From the NCBI GenBank assembly GCA_965238215.1, contig OZ250180.1, positions 806,001 to 870,000 on the forward strand: a stretch of DNA of 64,000 nucleotides, given 5' to 3'. Under the pieces are notes generated by a model, which had not been told where the DNA came from, made no database searches, and worked only from the letters and a program-made list of their open reading frames with translations. The DNA comes from JAPULR01 sp965238215 (GTDB lineage Bacteria > Chloroflexota > Dehalococcoidia > Lucifugimonadales > GCA-2712585). A program made the position numbers and the translations under genes. The stretch's first letter is position 1, and each line of letters starts with the position of its first letter. This document shows, piece by piece, positions 18,381 through 28,203 of this stretch.

Positions 18381-18428
18381 TGGCATTTTCTCCGACGCAG
18401 TCCGTCGTCCATCCCAAGAGCAAAGGGT

Positions 18429-18794
18429 TCATAGCTCGATGACGTAGCCGTCCGGGTCAGTAACGTAGGCGTATGGATGTCCCGGAGCATGTTCTCCCCG
18501 TGAGACTAGCGTCCCGCCGGCCGCGACCACATCCTTGACGGCCGCGTCTAACCCCCCTTTCTCTTCTAGCCGAAAACCAAAGTGTCCGAATCCTCCACCC
18601 GGTCCCACCGGTTCTTCCGTTCCGGCCTGTCTCAAAGTAAAGGTGTCTTCGGCTCCTGGAGTTGTCAAGAACACCATCGAGGTACCCACCCAAAAGCTCA
18701 CTTCCATGCCGAATGCGTCACTGTAGAAGGCGAGGGAACGTTGAACATCTCGAACAGCAATATGAATATGGCTCAATCCCTGCGTTTTTATCAT
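18429..18794 (-). CDS. VOC family (glyoxalase/bleomycin-resistance-like) protein
   Basis: 121 aa, one VOC module: LSHIHIAVRDVQRSLAFYSDAFGMEVSFW at the start, FGHFGFR in the middle and YVTDPDGYVIEL at the end, with His/Glu metal ligands in the expected places. The start ATG 18794 is chosen because the family begins at KTQGLSHIHIAV and because a longer frame would overlap the preceding gene. Eight bases after the SnoaL-like gene, so probably cotranscribed. Substrate unknown. Confidence 0.85.
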   Translation of the reverse strand: MIKTQGLSHIHIAVRDVQRSLAFYSDAFGMEVSFWVGTSMVFLTTPGAEDTFTLRQAGTEEPVGPGGGFGHFGFRLEEKGGLDAAVKDVVAAGGTLVSRGEHAPGHPYAYVTDPDGYVIEL

Positions 18795-18802
18795 TACATC
18801 AC

Positions 18803-19240
18803 CTACTCCTGAAAATACCAGTCCCACGTCTTCCGGCTTTCGTCCCGGGATAGCGACTCGTGGTAGTGGATTATCTTCCACTCCCCTGCGTTCTTCCGCA
18901 ATATGAAGGTGTTCCGCCCCGGAAACACCACCGTGCGACCAAAGCTCATTATGTGGGCTTCCACCACGTAGGTCAGATAGACCCAGGCCACCTCGCCCAT
19001 AACGTCTATCTTCACGTTGTCCATCTCCCAGTTGGCCTCGCTCACGTCCGCCAACCCGTTGTAGTAGCCCTCAACCCCCTCCCAGCCGTGAAGCGCGTCG
19101 TTATTCTCCTCCGCAATGTATATCAGGTCAGGGTACGACTCGTCCCAGACCGTCTTGACGGCCTCTGTGTCACAAGCGTTCAGGGCCAACATCCATCGAT
19201 CGATGACCTCTTGGACCCGTTGTTCGTCTTGGCTCGCCAT
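18803..19240 (-). CDS. SnoaL/NTF2-like fold protein
   Basis: 145 aa with the cone-shaped NTF2-like pattern: RVQEVIDRWMLALNACDTEAVKTVWDE, GWEGVEGYYNGL, and the final GRNTFILRKNAGEWKIIHYHES. This resembles the SnoaL_3/calcium-kinase-association type. Such proteins are small-molecule binders or isomerases; nothing here shows which. It precedes the VOC gene by eight bases. Confidence 0.82.
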   Translation of the reverse strand: MASQDEQRVQEVIDRWMLALNACDTEAVKTVWDESYPDLIYIAEENNDALHGWEGVEGYYNGLADVSEANWEMDNVKIDVMGEVAWVYLTYVVEAHIMSFGRTVVFPGRNTFILRKNAGEWKIIHYHESLSRDESRKTWDWYFQE

Positions 19241-19288
19241 ACTCGTCTCCTTTTGCTTTATGTCTAGTTAAGGTGATACTTCAGCGCG

Positions 19289-22200
19289 TCACCCACGAAG
19301 AGCGGCATGAACGGCGGGCAGCGAGTTCTGGTCCAACGACCCCAGGTGGGTGATGCTCCCGCTCACCCTGGCCGCCACAGGCTCGCCGTCCTTGAAGAGG
19401 ATGCGGTTGCCGGACAGAGAAGGCACGCGTGCGCCAGGCGTGAGAATGCCCACCAGGTTCAGCGGGTCCGACCCGTTGACGGTAACGAGGCCCCCACGGG
19501 GTCTCGTGCGACGCAGGGCGCGAAGCTGACCCACGGCCTCCGGAAGGGCATACTGTTCCCCCGAAAAGCCCGTGATGAATCGTCCCCCACGGATTTCGCC
19601 GCGCGCCTCCATCCTGCGATAGATGCGCAATAGCTCTCGCCACGGCGGCGTGTGGGACTCCCGAATCAGCAGCTTGTGGAACACCACGCCATACCGTTTC
19701 AGTAGCTGCCGCGCGCTGAATTCCACTAGATCGGCCGCATCCACTTCCCCCTCAGAACCGCGTTCCAGCTTGGACCACCGGCCGGCGGCTGTCCTGTCCA
19801 CTGTGCGCAGGATTAGCTTCCTACCGCGAGGTCTGCGGGGATTGCGTGCTGCAGGCCGACGTTGCGGCGCGATGAGGTCCCGCAGTCCGGCAAAGCCGTC
19901 GCACGTCACAAGGCCCAACGAGACCAGCTCGGCCAAGCCCTGTTTCACGTTGCCCGAAAGCTGTCGCGTCTGCTGCACAATCTCTTGAAAGAAACACGCC
20001 CCCCTCCCTTCCAGCACCTCCAGTATGTGCTCGCCAAGTCCGCTGAGCTGCGCCTTTTCGGAGGACGCCCCCGGCGCCAACGACAGATGAAACAAGAGAT
20101 TCTCCCGGAATATCAGCGCCACCGGCAAGTTGTGCGGCGCGCTCGTCCGGCGTCCGGCGCCCAAATTCGACGGGGGATGCAACCGCGCCCACGCCACCTG
20201 ACCGGACAGGCAAAGCTGGTCCAGCCATGCGTTGTTGTACCGGTTCATTCGCGCTGGCAGCAGATGGTTCTCCCATGCCGACGCTGGCGCCTGAAAGCCC
20301 TCCAGCAGGTCCAACAGCGCCGTCAGCCCCATCGGCCCTTCCACCCGGTATTCCGGGTCCAGGTGGTGCCAGATGAACAAAAAGCGCATGAAGTCTGCGG
20401 GAGATACCGGCTCCACTTCCTTCCGCAGACGGTCCAGCGTGTAACGGTGAATCCGCGCCAGAAGTCGCCGGTCGCACCACTCCACAGGGCCGTCCCGAAA
20501 TTCAAACGGCCCGCGTATGGCGAAGCCCTCCCCCTCCAACGCAATCAACGCCTGGTCAATCGCTCTTTCCGGCATCCCAATAGAATCCGCCAGTCGTCCG
20601 ACCGTTATCGGCCCAAGACCCTCAAGCCTGCTCCTGATAATTTCCCGCATCGCGTCTTCCGGCGTCCACTCGACGGTGCGCTCCCTCGGTGGCGGCTCCA
20701 CCATGGGCTGAATTGGTCGCCCTGGCATGATGGCTAGAAACTGCGGCAGCCGTTCGCAGGCAATGAACAGGGAATGGTCGGGCGTCACGAAAAATTCCGT
20801 CGCGCGCTTCAGCCCCAAAAGCTCTGGCAGGAAGTGCCGAAACGGTCGCATCTCCCCCTGCGTCATGAACCCCAGAAGCAGCAGCGCGTCGTGCAGTTCG
20901 TCCACCGATTCCACTTCTGGCCACGCCTGCTCCCGCACCCGCCGAATGGCCTCCTGGTCCAGTTGACCCACGTCATCAGCCGCCTTGAGATCAACAGTCC
21001 GGCGCATGAAGACCGCCTGCGTGCGTCGCTCCTCCAGGGGCGCGTCGTCCAGAAAGGCATAGGGCTTGGCCGTCAGAATCTCGTGGGCCATTGGGGAGGG
21101 TTCCACCGAATCCACTGCCACCAGGTTCAGACGCTTTTCGGCCGCGTCGCTGAGAATCTGCGTAAACCCGTCCACGTCCATCGCCTCCGTCAGGCAGTCT
21201 CTCACCACCTCGTTGACAATGGGATGGTCGGGGATTTCCACGTCCCCCACCAGGTTTTCCTGGCACGCCGTCTGCTCGGGAAAGACCGCCGACAGCAGGT
21301 CGTCGGAGCGCATCCGCTGTATCGGCATCGGCACCTTCCTACCGCCCTCCCACCGCAGCACCGCCAGCGAGCGGGTGGCGTTCCACCTCCAGCGTGTCTG
21401 GAACATGGGCGCAGCCAGCAGCGCCTGCGTCAGCACGTCTTTCGCCGTTTGTGGCTTGAGATACGCAAAGACCTCTTCAAGGGGGAAGCTGTGCTGCGGC
21501 CCCAGCGAAAGCACAATGGAGTTGTCGTTTGCGGCCGCCTGAAGCTCGAAGTTGAAAGTGCGGCAGAACCTCTTTCGTAGGGCCAGCCCCCACGCCCGGT
21601 TGATTCGTCCGCCGAAGGGCGAATGGATGACCAGCTGCATCCCTCCGCTTTCGTCGAAGAACCGCTCAAAGACCACGTTGTGCTGGCTGGGCACCACCCC
21701 AAGCGTCTTCTTCGTGGCCCACAGGTATTCCACCAGCTGCTGCGCGGCTGCCGACTCGATGCCTGTCTGCGAGCTCAGCCAACGTTGGGCCTGCAGCAGG
21801 TCCGGGAAGTGGCCTTCTACTGCTGTGCGAAGCTGCGACACGGCGGCGGAAAGTTCGTCCGTGCGCGCCGGTGCCTCCCCCAGCCAGAAGGGTATCGTTG
21901 GCGGCAGCCCACGGGCATCTTCCACCCGCACTTTCCCCTGCTCAACCTTCCGTATGCGCCACGATGAGATCCCCAACTGGAAAATGTCCCCCGCCATGCT
22001 CTCGATAGCAAAGTCCTCGTTGACGGTGCCCACGGGGATGTTCTGGGGCTCCAGAATCACCTGGTAGTCGGCGTTCTCCGGTATCGCTCCCCCGGAGGTG
22101 ATAGCCGCCAGCCGCGCCCCACGACGGGCGTTGAACCGGCGGCCGATTCCGTCATAGTGCAGGTATGCGCTCCGCCTACCCCGGCGAGTCGAGAACCCTT

Positions 22201-23596
22201 GCGAGAGCATACGGCTCACCTGATCGAACTCGTCGCGGCTAAGGTCGCGGTACGGGTACGCCCGGCGGTACACGTCGAACAAGCTGTCTTCGTCCCAGTC
22301 CTCCATCGCAATGGCCGCAACCATCTGTTGGGCGAGGACGTCCAGTGGCTTCTCCGGTATGCTCAGCCGGTCCAGCGAGCCCCTCTTGATGGCTCCCAGC
22401 AGCGCCGCGCACTCCACCAGGTCGTCCCGCGTGAGGGGGAATATCACTCCCTTCGGCGTCCGTGCGAGCGCATGCCCAGAGCGCCCCACCCGCTGCAGTA
22501 GAGTGGCAATAGACCGCGTGGAGGAGAGCTGGCAGACCATGTCCACGTCCCCAATGTCGATGCCCAATTCCAACGAAGCCGTAGCGACGAGGGCCTTCAG
22601 GCTGCCATCCTTGAGACGTTTCTCGGCATGGAGCCGCTGCTCTTTGGACAAGCTTCCGTGATGTGAAGTCACGTTCTCGTCCCCCAACCTCTTGCTCAGG
22701 TTGAAGGCGACCCTCTCCGCCAAGCGACGGGTGTTCACGAATACCAGCGTCGTGCGGTGCTGCTCGATTATCTCCGCCAGGCGGCTGTAGATCTCATCCC
22801 AGGCCTCGTGAGAGCAGACCGCCTCAAGCGGCGTGGGCGGAATCTCCAGGCTCAGGTCGATGTCGCGTCTATGCCCCTCGTCCACGATGTCGCACTGCGG
22901 ATTCCCCTGCGAGTCCACGTTGGGCGAACCCACAAGGAAGCGCGCCACTTCTTCAATGGGTCGCTGCGTGGCGGAGAGGCCGATTCGGACAGGGTCCGCG
23001 TCCGAAAGATGAGTCAGCCGCTCCATCGAGAGCGACAGATGCGATCCCCGCTTATCCCGTGCTAGGGCGTGAATCTCGTCCACAATGATGGTCTTCACGC
23101 TCCTCAGCATATTCCGCGCCTTCACCGACGTGAGCAGAATGTACAGGGACTCCGGCGTCGTGACGAGTATGTGGGGCGGCCTCTTCGCCATAGCCTGCCG
23201 CTGTGAAGAAGGAGTATCCCCGGTCCGAAGCAGTACGCGAATTTCCGGCAGCTCCAACCCCTTTTCGGCAGCGGCCTGGCGAATTTCCTGCAGGGGTTCT
23301 GAGAGATTCTTGTGAACGTCATTACTGAGAGCCTTGAGCGGGGACACGTAGACCACCTGGCACTGATCGGGAAGCTCGCCGGAAGTGGCCTGTCGAAAGA
23401 GGGAGTCGATGGCAGCCAGAAAAGCCGCCAGCGTCTTGCCGGAGCCCGTAGGTGCGGCGATGAGCGTGTGCCGTCCGGCGTGAATAGAAGGCCAACCCCG
23501 ACGCTGCGGGGGCGTAGGCTCCTCAAACCGGGACTCAAACCACTCCCGGACAACCGGATGAAACAAACGAAGCGGGTCTTGCGAACTGCCAACCAT
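19289..23596 (-). CDS. lhr: Lhr family ATP-dependent DNA helicase, long form
   Basis: 1435-residue superfamily 2 helicase. Walker A APTGSGKT at residues 48-55, Walker B VDEIHAL, and the Lhr-typical RGSHLSLSMERL; the second RecA domain has ATASLELGIDIGDVDMV and QRVGRSGHAL. About 900 further residues follow, with the Lhr winged-helix and C-terminal domains. Family members are 3'-5' helicases linked to DNA repair and RNA:DNA unwinding. The length equals that of long bacterial Lhr. It stands alone, with a repeat-filled gap upstream. Confidence 0.93.
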   Translation of the reverse strand: MVGSSQDPLRLFHPVVREWFESRFEEPTPPQRRGWPSIHAGRHTLIAAPTGSGKTLAAFLAAIDSLFRQATSGELPDQCQVVYVSPLKALSNDVHKNLSEPLQEIRQAAAEKGLELPEIRVLLRTGDTPSSQRQAMAKRPPHILVTTPESLYILLTSVKARNMLRSVKTIIVDEIHALARDKRGSHLSLSMERLTHLSDADPVRIGLSATQRPIEEVARFLVGSPNVDSQGNPQCDIVDEGHRRDIDLSLEIPPTPLEAVCSHEAWDEIYSRLAEIIEQHRTTLVFVNTRRLAERVAFNLSKRLGDENVTSHHGSLSKEQRLHAEKRLKDGSLKALVATASLELGIDIGDVDMVCQLSSTRSIATLLQRVGRSGHALARTPKGVIFPLTRDDLVECAALLGAIKRGSLDRLSIPEKPLDVLAQQMVAAIAMEDWDEDSLFDVYRRAYPYRDLSRDEFDQVSRMLSQGFSTRRGRRSAYLHYDGIGRRFNARRGARLAAITSGGAIPENADYQVILEPQNIPVGTVNEDFAIESMAGDIFQLGISSWRIRKVEQGKVRVEDARGLPPTIPFWLGEAPARTDELSAAVSQLRTAVEGHFPDLLQAQRWLSSQTGIESAAAQQLVEYLWATKKTLGVVPSQHNVVFERFFDESGGMQLVIHSPFGGRINRAWGLALRKRFCRTFNFELQAAANDNSIVLSLGPQHSFPLEEVFAYLKPQTAKDVLTQALLAAPMFQTRWRWNATRSLAVLRWEGGRKVPMPIQRMRSDDLLSAVFPEQTACQENLVGDVEIPDHPIVNEVVRDCLTEAMDVDGFTQILSDAAEKRLNLVAVDSVEPSPMAHEILTAKPYAFLDDAPLEERRTQAVFMRRTVDLKAADDVGQLDQEAIRRVREQAWPEVESVDELHDALLLLGFMTQGEMRPFRHFLPELLGLKRATEFFVTPDHSLFIACERLPQFLAIMPGRPIQPMVEPPPRERTVEWTPEDAMREIIRSRLEGLGPITVGRLADSIGMPERAIDQALIALEGEGFAIRGPFEFRDGPVEWCDRRLLARIHRYTLDRLRKEVEPVSPADFMRFLFIWHHLDPEYRVEGPMGLTALLDLLEGFQAPASAWENHLLPARMNRYNNAWLDQLCLSGQVAWARLHPPSNLGAGRRTSAPHNLPVALIFRENLLFHLSLAPGASSEKAQLSGLGEHILEVLEGRGACFFQEIVQQTRQLSGNVKQGLAELVSLGLVTCDGFAGLRDLIAPQRRPAARNPRRPRGRKLILRTVDRTAAGRWSKLERGSEGEVDAADLVEFSARQLLKRYGVVFHKLLIRESHTPPWRELLRIYRRMEARGEIRGGRFITGFSGEQYALPEAVGQLRALRRTRPRGGLVTVNGSDPLNLVGILTPGARVPSLSGNRILFKDGEPVAARVSGSITHLGSLDQNSLPAVHAALRG

Positions 23597-23887
23597 AGCT
23601 AGCTAGAGTGTAACCGAGGAAGCAGCCCTAGTCCATTACGCGGCAGGTTTCAAACCAACCCTTGCACCCCATAACCGACCTACTCTCGAACCATCTAACA
23701 CTACCACGCTATTCCGAACGCCCCCCATCTGTCATTCCCGCCCCCCTCTGTTTTCCCCGCGGAGAGCCTGCCCCCGTGAAGACGGGGACGGGAATCCATC
23801 TTCCCCCCTACAACCCACTACCCATCATTCCCCCACCCTCTCCGTTCTCCCGCGGATGCGGGAATCCATCTTCCCTCCTGCAACCCA
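23597..23887. repeat. Intergenic repeat stretch between lhr and ribBA
   Basis: No gene. A worn hairpin copy (GCAGGTTTCAAACCAACCC) lies at 23641. Two units of the CCCGCGGA...GGGAATCCATC family lie at 23755-23803 (with CCCCCGTGAAGACGGGGACG) and about 23848-23875. Confidence 0.6.
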
Positions 23888-25099
23888 CTACCCATCATCT
23901 ACGCTAAATATATGCCCCAGCTTCTCGTGCTTCGCCTTCAGGTACTTCCTGTTTTCCTTCGTCAGCTTCACAGGCGCCGGTATCCGCTCCACAATCTCCA
24001 GCCCGTGCCCGGAAAGCCCCGTTATCTTCCGTGGGTTGTTTGTCAGCAGCCGAAGCCTCCGCACCCCCAAGTCCACCAGAATCTGCGCTCCCAGGCTGTA
24101 GCTCCGGGGGTCCGGCTCGAAACCCAACTGTTCGTTGGCCTCCACAGTGTCTAACCCATCGTCCTGCAGATGGTACGACAGAATCTTGTTGTGCAGCCCA
24201 ATCCCTCGCCCTTCCTGGCCCATGTAGATAAACACGCCCTTCCCCTCTTCGGCGATAGCCTGCAGCGCGTGCTCCACCTGCGCTCCGCAGTCGCAGCGCA
24301 GACTCCCGAATACGTCTCCCGTAGAGCACTGGCTATGAATTCGCACTAGCACAGCTTCCTCCGGCTCCCAACTCCCCAGAACCAACGCCGCGTGCTGCTC
24401 GCTGCCGTACCTGCTCCTGTACCCGTAAATGGTGAAGTCGGCGTACTGGGTGGGCAGCCGTGCCTCCCCAACCCGCTCCGCTAGCCTCTCCGTTCTCCTC
24501 CGGTGGGCAATCAACTGTGCAATGGATATCAGGTTGATGCCGTGCTCCCTGGAAAAATCCTCCAGGTCCGGCATCCGGGCCATAGTGCCGTTCTGGTTCG
24601 TCACCTCGCAGATGGCGGCAGCGGGATGCATCCCCGCCAGCCTGGCCAAGTCCACGCTCGCCTCCGTATGCCCGGGCCGAGCAAGCACCCCGCCTTCGCA
24701 GTAGCGCAATGGAAAAGTATGCCCCGGTTGGGCGAAGTCTTCCGGTCTAGCTGTCGGGTCCAGAAGGGCACGAATAGTGGCCGCCCGATCGTAGGCCGAA
24801 ATGCCCGTAGTATTGTCTTTCAGATAGTCGATGGACATGGCGTAGGCCGTGCCGTGAATGGCTTCTGATTCGTCCTTGGCCATCATCGGTATGTTCAACC
24901 GCTCCAGGCAGTCCCGCGTCACTGGCACGCACAACATCCCCCGCGCGTTCGTTATCATGAAGTTGATAACTTCCGGCGTTACCGCCTCTGCGGCGATGGT
25001 TAGGTCTCCCTCGTTCTCGCGCTTGGCGTCGTCCACGACGATGAGGAACTTGCCCTGCCTGAACTCCTCTATCGCCTCTTCAATGGAGATGAGAGGCAT
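23888..25099 (-). CDS. ribBA: Bifunctional 3,4-dihydroxy-2-butanone-4-phosphate synthase / GTP cyclohydrolase II
   Basis: 403 aa, two enzymes in one. Residues 1-200 form the RibB part (KRENEGDLTIAAEAVTPEVINFM; HTEASVDLARLAG), which makes the four-carbon riboflavin precursor from ribulose 5-phosphate. From about 205 comes GTP cyclohydrolase II, with the zinc Cys set CSTGDVFGSLRCDCG and GQEGRGIGLHNK. Cytoplasmic. It ends the dcd-ribD-ribE-ribBA run, two bases after ribE. Confidence 0.96.
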   Translation of the reverse strand: MPLISIEEAIEEFRQGKFLIVVDDAKRENEGDLTIAAEAVTPEVINFMITNARGMLCVPVTRDCLERLNIPMMAKDESEAIHGTAYAMSIDYLKDNTTGISAYDRAATIRALLDPTARPEDFAQPGHTFPLRYCEGGVLARPGHTEASVDLARLAGMHPAAAICEVTNQNGTMARMPDLEDFSREHGINLISIAQLIAHRRRTERLAERVGEARLPTQYADFTIYGYRSRYGSEQHAALVLGSWEPEEAVLVRIHSQCSTGDVFGSLRCDCGAQVEHALQAIAEEGKGVFIYMGQEGRGIGLHNKILSYHLQDDGLDTVEANEQLGFEPDPRSYSLGAQILVDLGVRRLRLLTNNPRKITGLSGHGLEIVERIPAPVKLTKENRKYLKAKHEKLGHIFSVDDG

Positions 25100-25101
25100 A
25101 G

Positions 25102-25761
25102 TTAGCTCAAGGCCCCGGCAGTCCCCTGATGCGGCAGAAGGCTTTCCACGTACTTAGCCAGTATGTCCACTTCCAGGTTCACAGAGTCGCTAATCTCGCG
25201 TTCCTGCAGGTTCGTGTTTTCGAGAGTATATGGTATCACAGAGATTGTGAAAGAGGAATCAAGGACGCTCACCACCGTCAAGCTGATGCCGTCCAGCCCA
25301 ATGAACCCCTTTCCCACAATGTAGCGTCTTAGCTCTTCAGGCGCTTTCACTCGAATAATCTGCGCTCCTCCCTCCGAACGGATCTCCTCCACCACCCCCA
25401 CGCCGTCCACGTGTCCCTGCACCACGTGCCCTCCCAGCCTACCGTTGACGGCTAGGGACCGCTCCAGGTTCACCATGCCCCCCACCGCCAACGCGCCCAG
25501 GTTGGTTCGACGCAGCGTTTCGGGCACCACGTCCATCTCGAAGCCACTCTCATCCCGCGACACGACCGTCAGGCAAGCCCCATTAACGGCAATGCTGTCG
25601 GCAACGGCCAGGTCTTCCAACACCCGTCGCGCCTTCACCCGTAGCCGGTAATTATGTAAATCCGCGCGCTCGTCCTGCCCTACCCCCCGGACTTCCGGAC
25701 GGCGCTTCACAGGACGACAAAACTCCACCACCCCTGTTTCTTCCACAATGCCGGTAAACAT
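25102..25761 (-). CDS. ribE: Riboflavin synthase alpha subunit
   Basis: 219 aa. MFTGIVEETGVV and two lumazine-binding repeats are seen, including GACLTVVS, GGHVVQGHVDGVG and GLDGISLTV. It joins two lumazine molecules to give riboflavin. Slightly longer than the usual 200 aa because of an insert around residues 20-40 (RRPEVRGVGQDERADLH). One base separates it from ribD. Confidence 0.95.
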   Translation of the reverse strand: MFTGIVEETGVVEFCRPVKRRPEVRGVGQDERADLHNYRLRVKARRVLEDLAVADSIAVNGACLTVVSRDESGFEMDVVPETLRRTNLGALAVGGMVNLERSLAVNGRLGGHVVQGHVDGVGVVEEIRSEGGAQIIRVKAPEELRRYIVGKGFIGLDGISLTVVSVLDSSFTISVIPYTLENTNLQEREISDSVNLEVDILAKYVESLLPHQGTAGALS

Positions 25762-25762
25762 C

Positions 25763-26854
25763 CTATTCCCTCGTCTCAGGATAACCCGTCACCAGCACGT
25801 CGTCCCCCACCTGCTTCACCCGAGCGCAGCGCAAGCTCATGGCTCTGGATACCAAGCCGACGCCGTGGCCCTCCACCGGCGAAAGAGCGTCCCGCCCGCC
25901 GATGATTATAGGAGCAATGAACGCCCATGCCTTGTCTACCAACCCCTGGTCAAAAAGCGAACCCATCAGCGTCCCGCCCCCCTCCACAAGCAGATTCACC
26001 ACCTCCCGGCGTCCCAACTCTACTAGCAAAGCCTCCAGGTCCACGTAGCCCTCCTTTTCAGGAAGGCGCACAACCTCCGCCCCCGCTCCCTCCAGACAAG
26101 CGGCGGCCTGATCCGACGCCTTACACGTGGCGATGAGCGTCCCCCCGGGCTGCCGGAGCATCGCTGCGTCCGTCGGCGTCCGACCCTCCCCATCTACCAC
26201 CACCCGTAGCGGCTGTCTGTCCAGATTGCCCCCCTCGTCGTCCCGCGCCGTCAGCTTCGGATTATCCCGCAGCACCGTGTTTATTCCCACCATGATAGCG
26301 TCCGACGCTCGGCGTCTTTGGTGCACCAACCTGCGAGACACCGGGCCGGTTATCCACTGGGAATCTCCATCGAACGTCGCTATCTTCCCGTCCAGACTCA
26401 TGGCATACTTCGCCGTCACAAAGGGAAGGCCCGTGGTGATGAACTTGGCGAACCCTTCGTACATCTCCTCCGCTTCCTGCGCCCCCTGCCCCAAATGGAC
26501 CTCCACCCCTGCTTCCCGAAGAAGCGCCGCCCCACGTCCATTGATTCTGGGGTTCGGGTCTAGCGTAGACGCATACACTGCCTTCACACCTGCGGCTAGG
26601 ATAATGTCTGTGCAGGGCGGCGTCTTCCCTTGAATGCAGCAAGGCTCAAGCGTCGTGTAGAGGTCGGCCCCCTTCGCCGCACCGCCGGCCTGACGGAGCG
26701 CCACCCATTCAGCGTGGCCCTCGCCCGGCGGCAGGGTTGCCCCTTCGCCCACTATCCGCCCATCCTTAACCACCACAGCACCCACAGAGGGGTTCGGGCT
26801 GTTTTTCCCGACTGCGGCGTTGGCCAGGGCCAAGGCCCGCTTCATATACTCCAT
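25763..26854 (-). CDS. ribD: Bifunctional pyrimidine deaminase/reductase RibD
   Basis: 363 aa. The N-terminal deaminase domain shows the zinc site HAEWVAL and EPCCIQGKTPPC. The C-terminal reductase domain begins at VTAKYAMSLDGKIAT and includes NLLVEGGGTLMGSLFD. It performs the second and third steps of riboflavin synthesis from GTP. It follows dcd by six bases. Confidence 0.95.
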   Translation of the reverse strand: MEYMKRALALANAAVGKNSPNPSVGAVVVKDGRIVGEGATLPPGEGHAEWVALRQAGGAAKGADLYTTLEPCCIQGKTPPCTDIILAAGVKAVYASTLDPNPRINGRGAALLREAGVEVHLGQGAQEAEEMYEGFAKFITTGLPFVTAKYAMSLDGKIATFDGDSQWITGPVSRRLVHQRRRASDAIMVGINTVLRDNPKLTARDDEGGNLDRQPLRVVVDGEGRTPTDAAMLRQPGGTLIATCKASDQAAACLEGAGAEVVRLPEKEGYVDLEALLVELGRREVVNLLVEGGGTLMGSLFDQGLVDKAWAFIAPIIIGGRDALSPVEGHGVGLVSRAMSLRCARVKQVGDDVLVTGYPETRE

Positions 26855-26860
26855 TGCGTA

Positions 26861-27433
26861 CTACGTGTCTTGGCTGAAATTCTTATAATACCGGCTGGCT
26901 GTGGGTCCCGTTTGCCCCTGGTACTTGCTCCCAAGGGCCTTCGATCCGTACAGCCTCTCGGCCGGCGTCGTCAGCTGCAGAAACGATATCTGGCCTATCT
27001 TCATCCCCCGATAGAGGCAGATGGGCAGGCGGGCAATGTTCGTCAGCTCCAGGGTCAACCGCCCCTTCCAACCCGGGTCCACGTATCCAGCCGTTGAGTG
27101 AATGACCAGCCCCACACGCCCCAGCGAGCTCTTCCCTTCCAGCCGCGCCACCAGGTCGTCGGGAATCTCGATGTGCTCCCGGGTGCTGGCCAGGACGAAT
27201 TCCCCGGGATGAAGATTGAACCCGCCTTCGTCGGAAACCTTCACCATGTCCGTCAGGTCCTCCATCTCCCTCCTCAGGTCGATGTAAGGTCGACGGGCAT
27301 TGCGAAACACCAGCAGCTCGTCGGCCAGGTGCACGTCCACGCTGGCGGGCTGAATGTCGTCGTCATCTAACGGTTCGATGACGATACGCCCCTCCGCCAC
27401 CGCCTCACGAATCGATCTGTCGCTCAGAACCAC
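26861..27433 (-). CDS. dcd: dCTP deaminase
   Basis: 190 aa trimeric dUTPase-fold enzyme converting dCTP to dUTP. Motifs: VLSDRSIREAV, DDDDIQPASVDVHL, GKSSLGRVGLVIHSTAGYVDPGWKGRLTLEL, KIGQISFLQL and the C-terminal YQGQTGPTASRYYKNF. The frame is open further upstream, but the GTG at 27433 is chosen: it gives the family N-terminus and has AGGAG four bases ahead. First gene of the riboflavin run. No FMN riboswitch could be recognised upstream. Confidence 0.92.
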   Translation of the reverse strand: MVLSDRSIREAVAEGRIVIEPLDDDDIQPASVDVHLADELLVFRNARRPYIDLRREMEDLTDMVKVSDEGGFNLHPGEFVLASTREHIEIPDDLVARLEGKSSLGRVGLVIHSTAGYVDPGWKGRLTLELTNIARLPICLYRGMKIGQISFLQLTTPAERLYGSKALGSKYQGQTGPTASRYYKNFSQDT

Positions 27434-27540
27434 GGCGCTCCTAGTCTTGAAGAATGAATATCCTCGCCACTCGAAAACTTGACGCATTCTATCAACTACC
27501 CCCCACATCCACAACACAAAGCCTGATACCCTATAGCCCC

Positions 27541-27801
27541 TCACTCCAATGGCGCTATCTTCCCGGGCGGCTCCATCCGCTGCGCTTTATCCCAGGCCCT
27601 CCGAAGTTCCTCCTGATGAACCGAGCCCCATTCCATCACAAGCCTTCGCGCTCGAGCTGGTAGCCGTCCTTCAAGAATATAAAGGTTGGATATGTCTATC
27701 AGGGCCTGGTCGCCACTATACCTGGCGTGAAAGTGCGGAGGGCCATGATCAGTGAAGTGAATTATAATAGCGATGCCGTAAAACCTGCTTAGTTCAGGCA
27801 T
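27541..27801 (-). CDS. DUF4160 domain-containing protein
   Basis: 86 aa with the DUF4160 signature: MPELSRFYGIAIIIHFTDHGPPHFHARYSG near the N-terminus and RLVMEWGSVHQEELRRAWDKA near the end. DUF4160 genes are very often paired with DUF2442 genes, and the pair is thought to behave as a toxin-antitoxin-like module; that role is inference. Its start overlaps the DUF2442 stop by eight bases. Confidence 0.88.
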   Translation of the reverse strand: MPELSRFYGIAIIIHFTDHGPPHFHARYSGDQALIDISNLYILEGRLPARARRLVMEWGSVHQEELRRAWDKAQRMEPPGKIAPLE

Positions 27802-28078
27802 CTTGAGATATGAATCGCACTCCGGGCATTACTTCTTCCACAGGCTTGCCGGAAAGGTCCATATACAGAGAATATGGGCAGAGATCAATGTCTTCGCTCC
27901 ATGCGACTGCTCCGTAGGAATCCACGTGCACTTTTTCAAAGAAGCCCGGCTCATTCCAAGCCGCAAACACCCCACGACCTGCCACGTCCGACAAGTCAAT
28001 CTCTCCGGCGACCCCGTCTGAGAACTCAACCCAGATACGGTAGCCTGGACGGGGTTCCACCTTTACCGCTTTAATCAC
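27794..28078 (-). CDS. DUF2442 domain-containing protein, partner of DUF4160
   Basis: 94 aa: MIKAVKVEPRPGYRIWVEFSDGVAGEIDLSDVAGRGVFAAWNE and a C-terminal VEEVMPGVRF. It is the founder-like copy of a family that recurs at 28392, 29074 and 29740, with a different C-terminal tail from those three. Translationally coupled to DUF4160 downstream, so it is probably the functional antitoxin-like partner. Confidence 0.87.
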   Translation of the reverse strand: MIKAVKVEPRPGYRIWVEFSDGVAGEIDLSDVAGRGVFAAWNEPGFFEKVHVDSYGAVAWSEDIDLCPYSLYMDLSGKPVEEVMPGVRFISQDA

Positions 28079-28203
28079 TCACTTCTCCATTTCAAAATCG
28101 AACACTACGCCCTGCTATTGTACCATTTGGTCATAGGGAAGCACTCCGCCAGCAAACCCTAGCCAAATATCTCCTTCATACAACAACTCCAGCCCACCAC
28201 CCA

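Noticed and set aside
27434..27540. FMN riboswitch ahead of the dcd-rib genes
   Set aside because: None of the conserved RFN sequence blocks could be recognised in this short gap.
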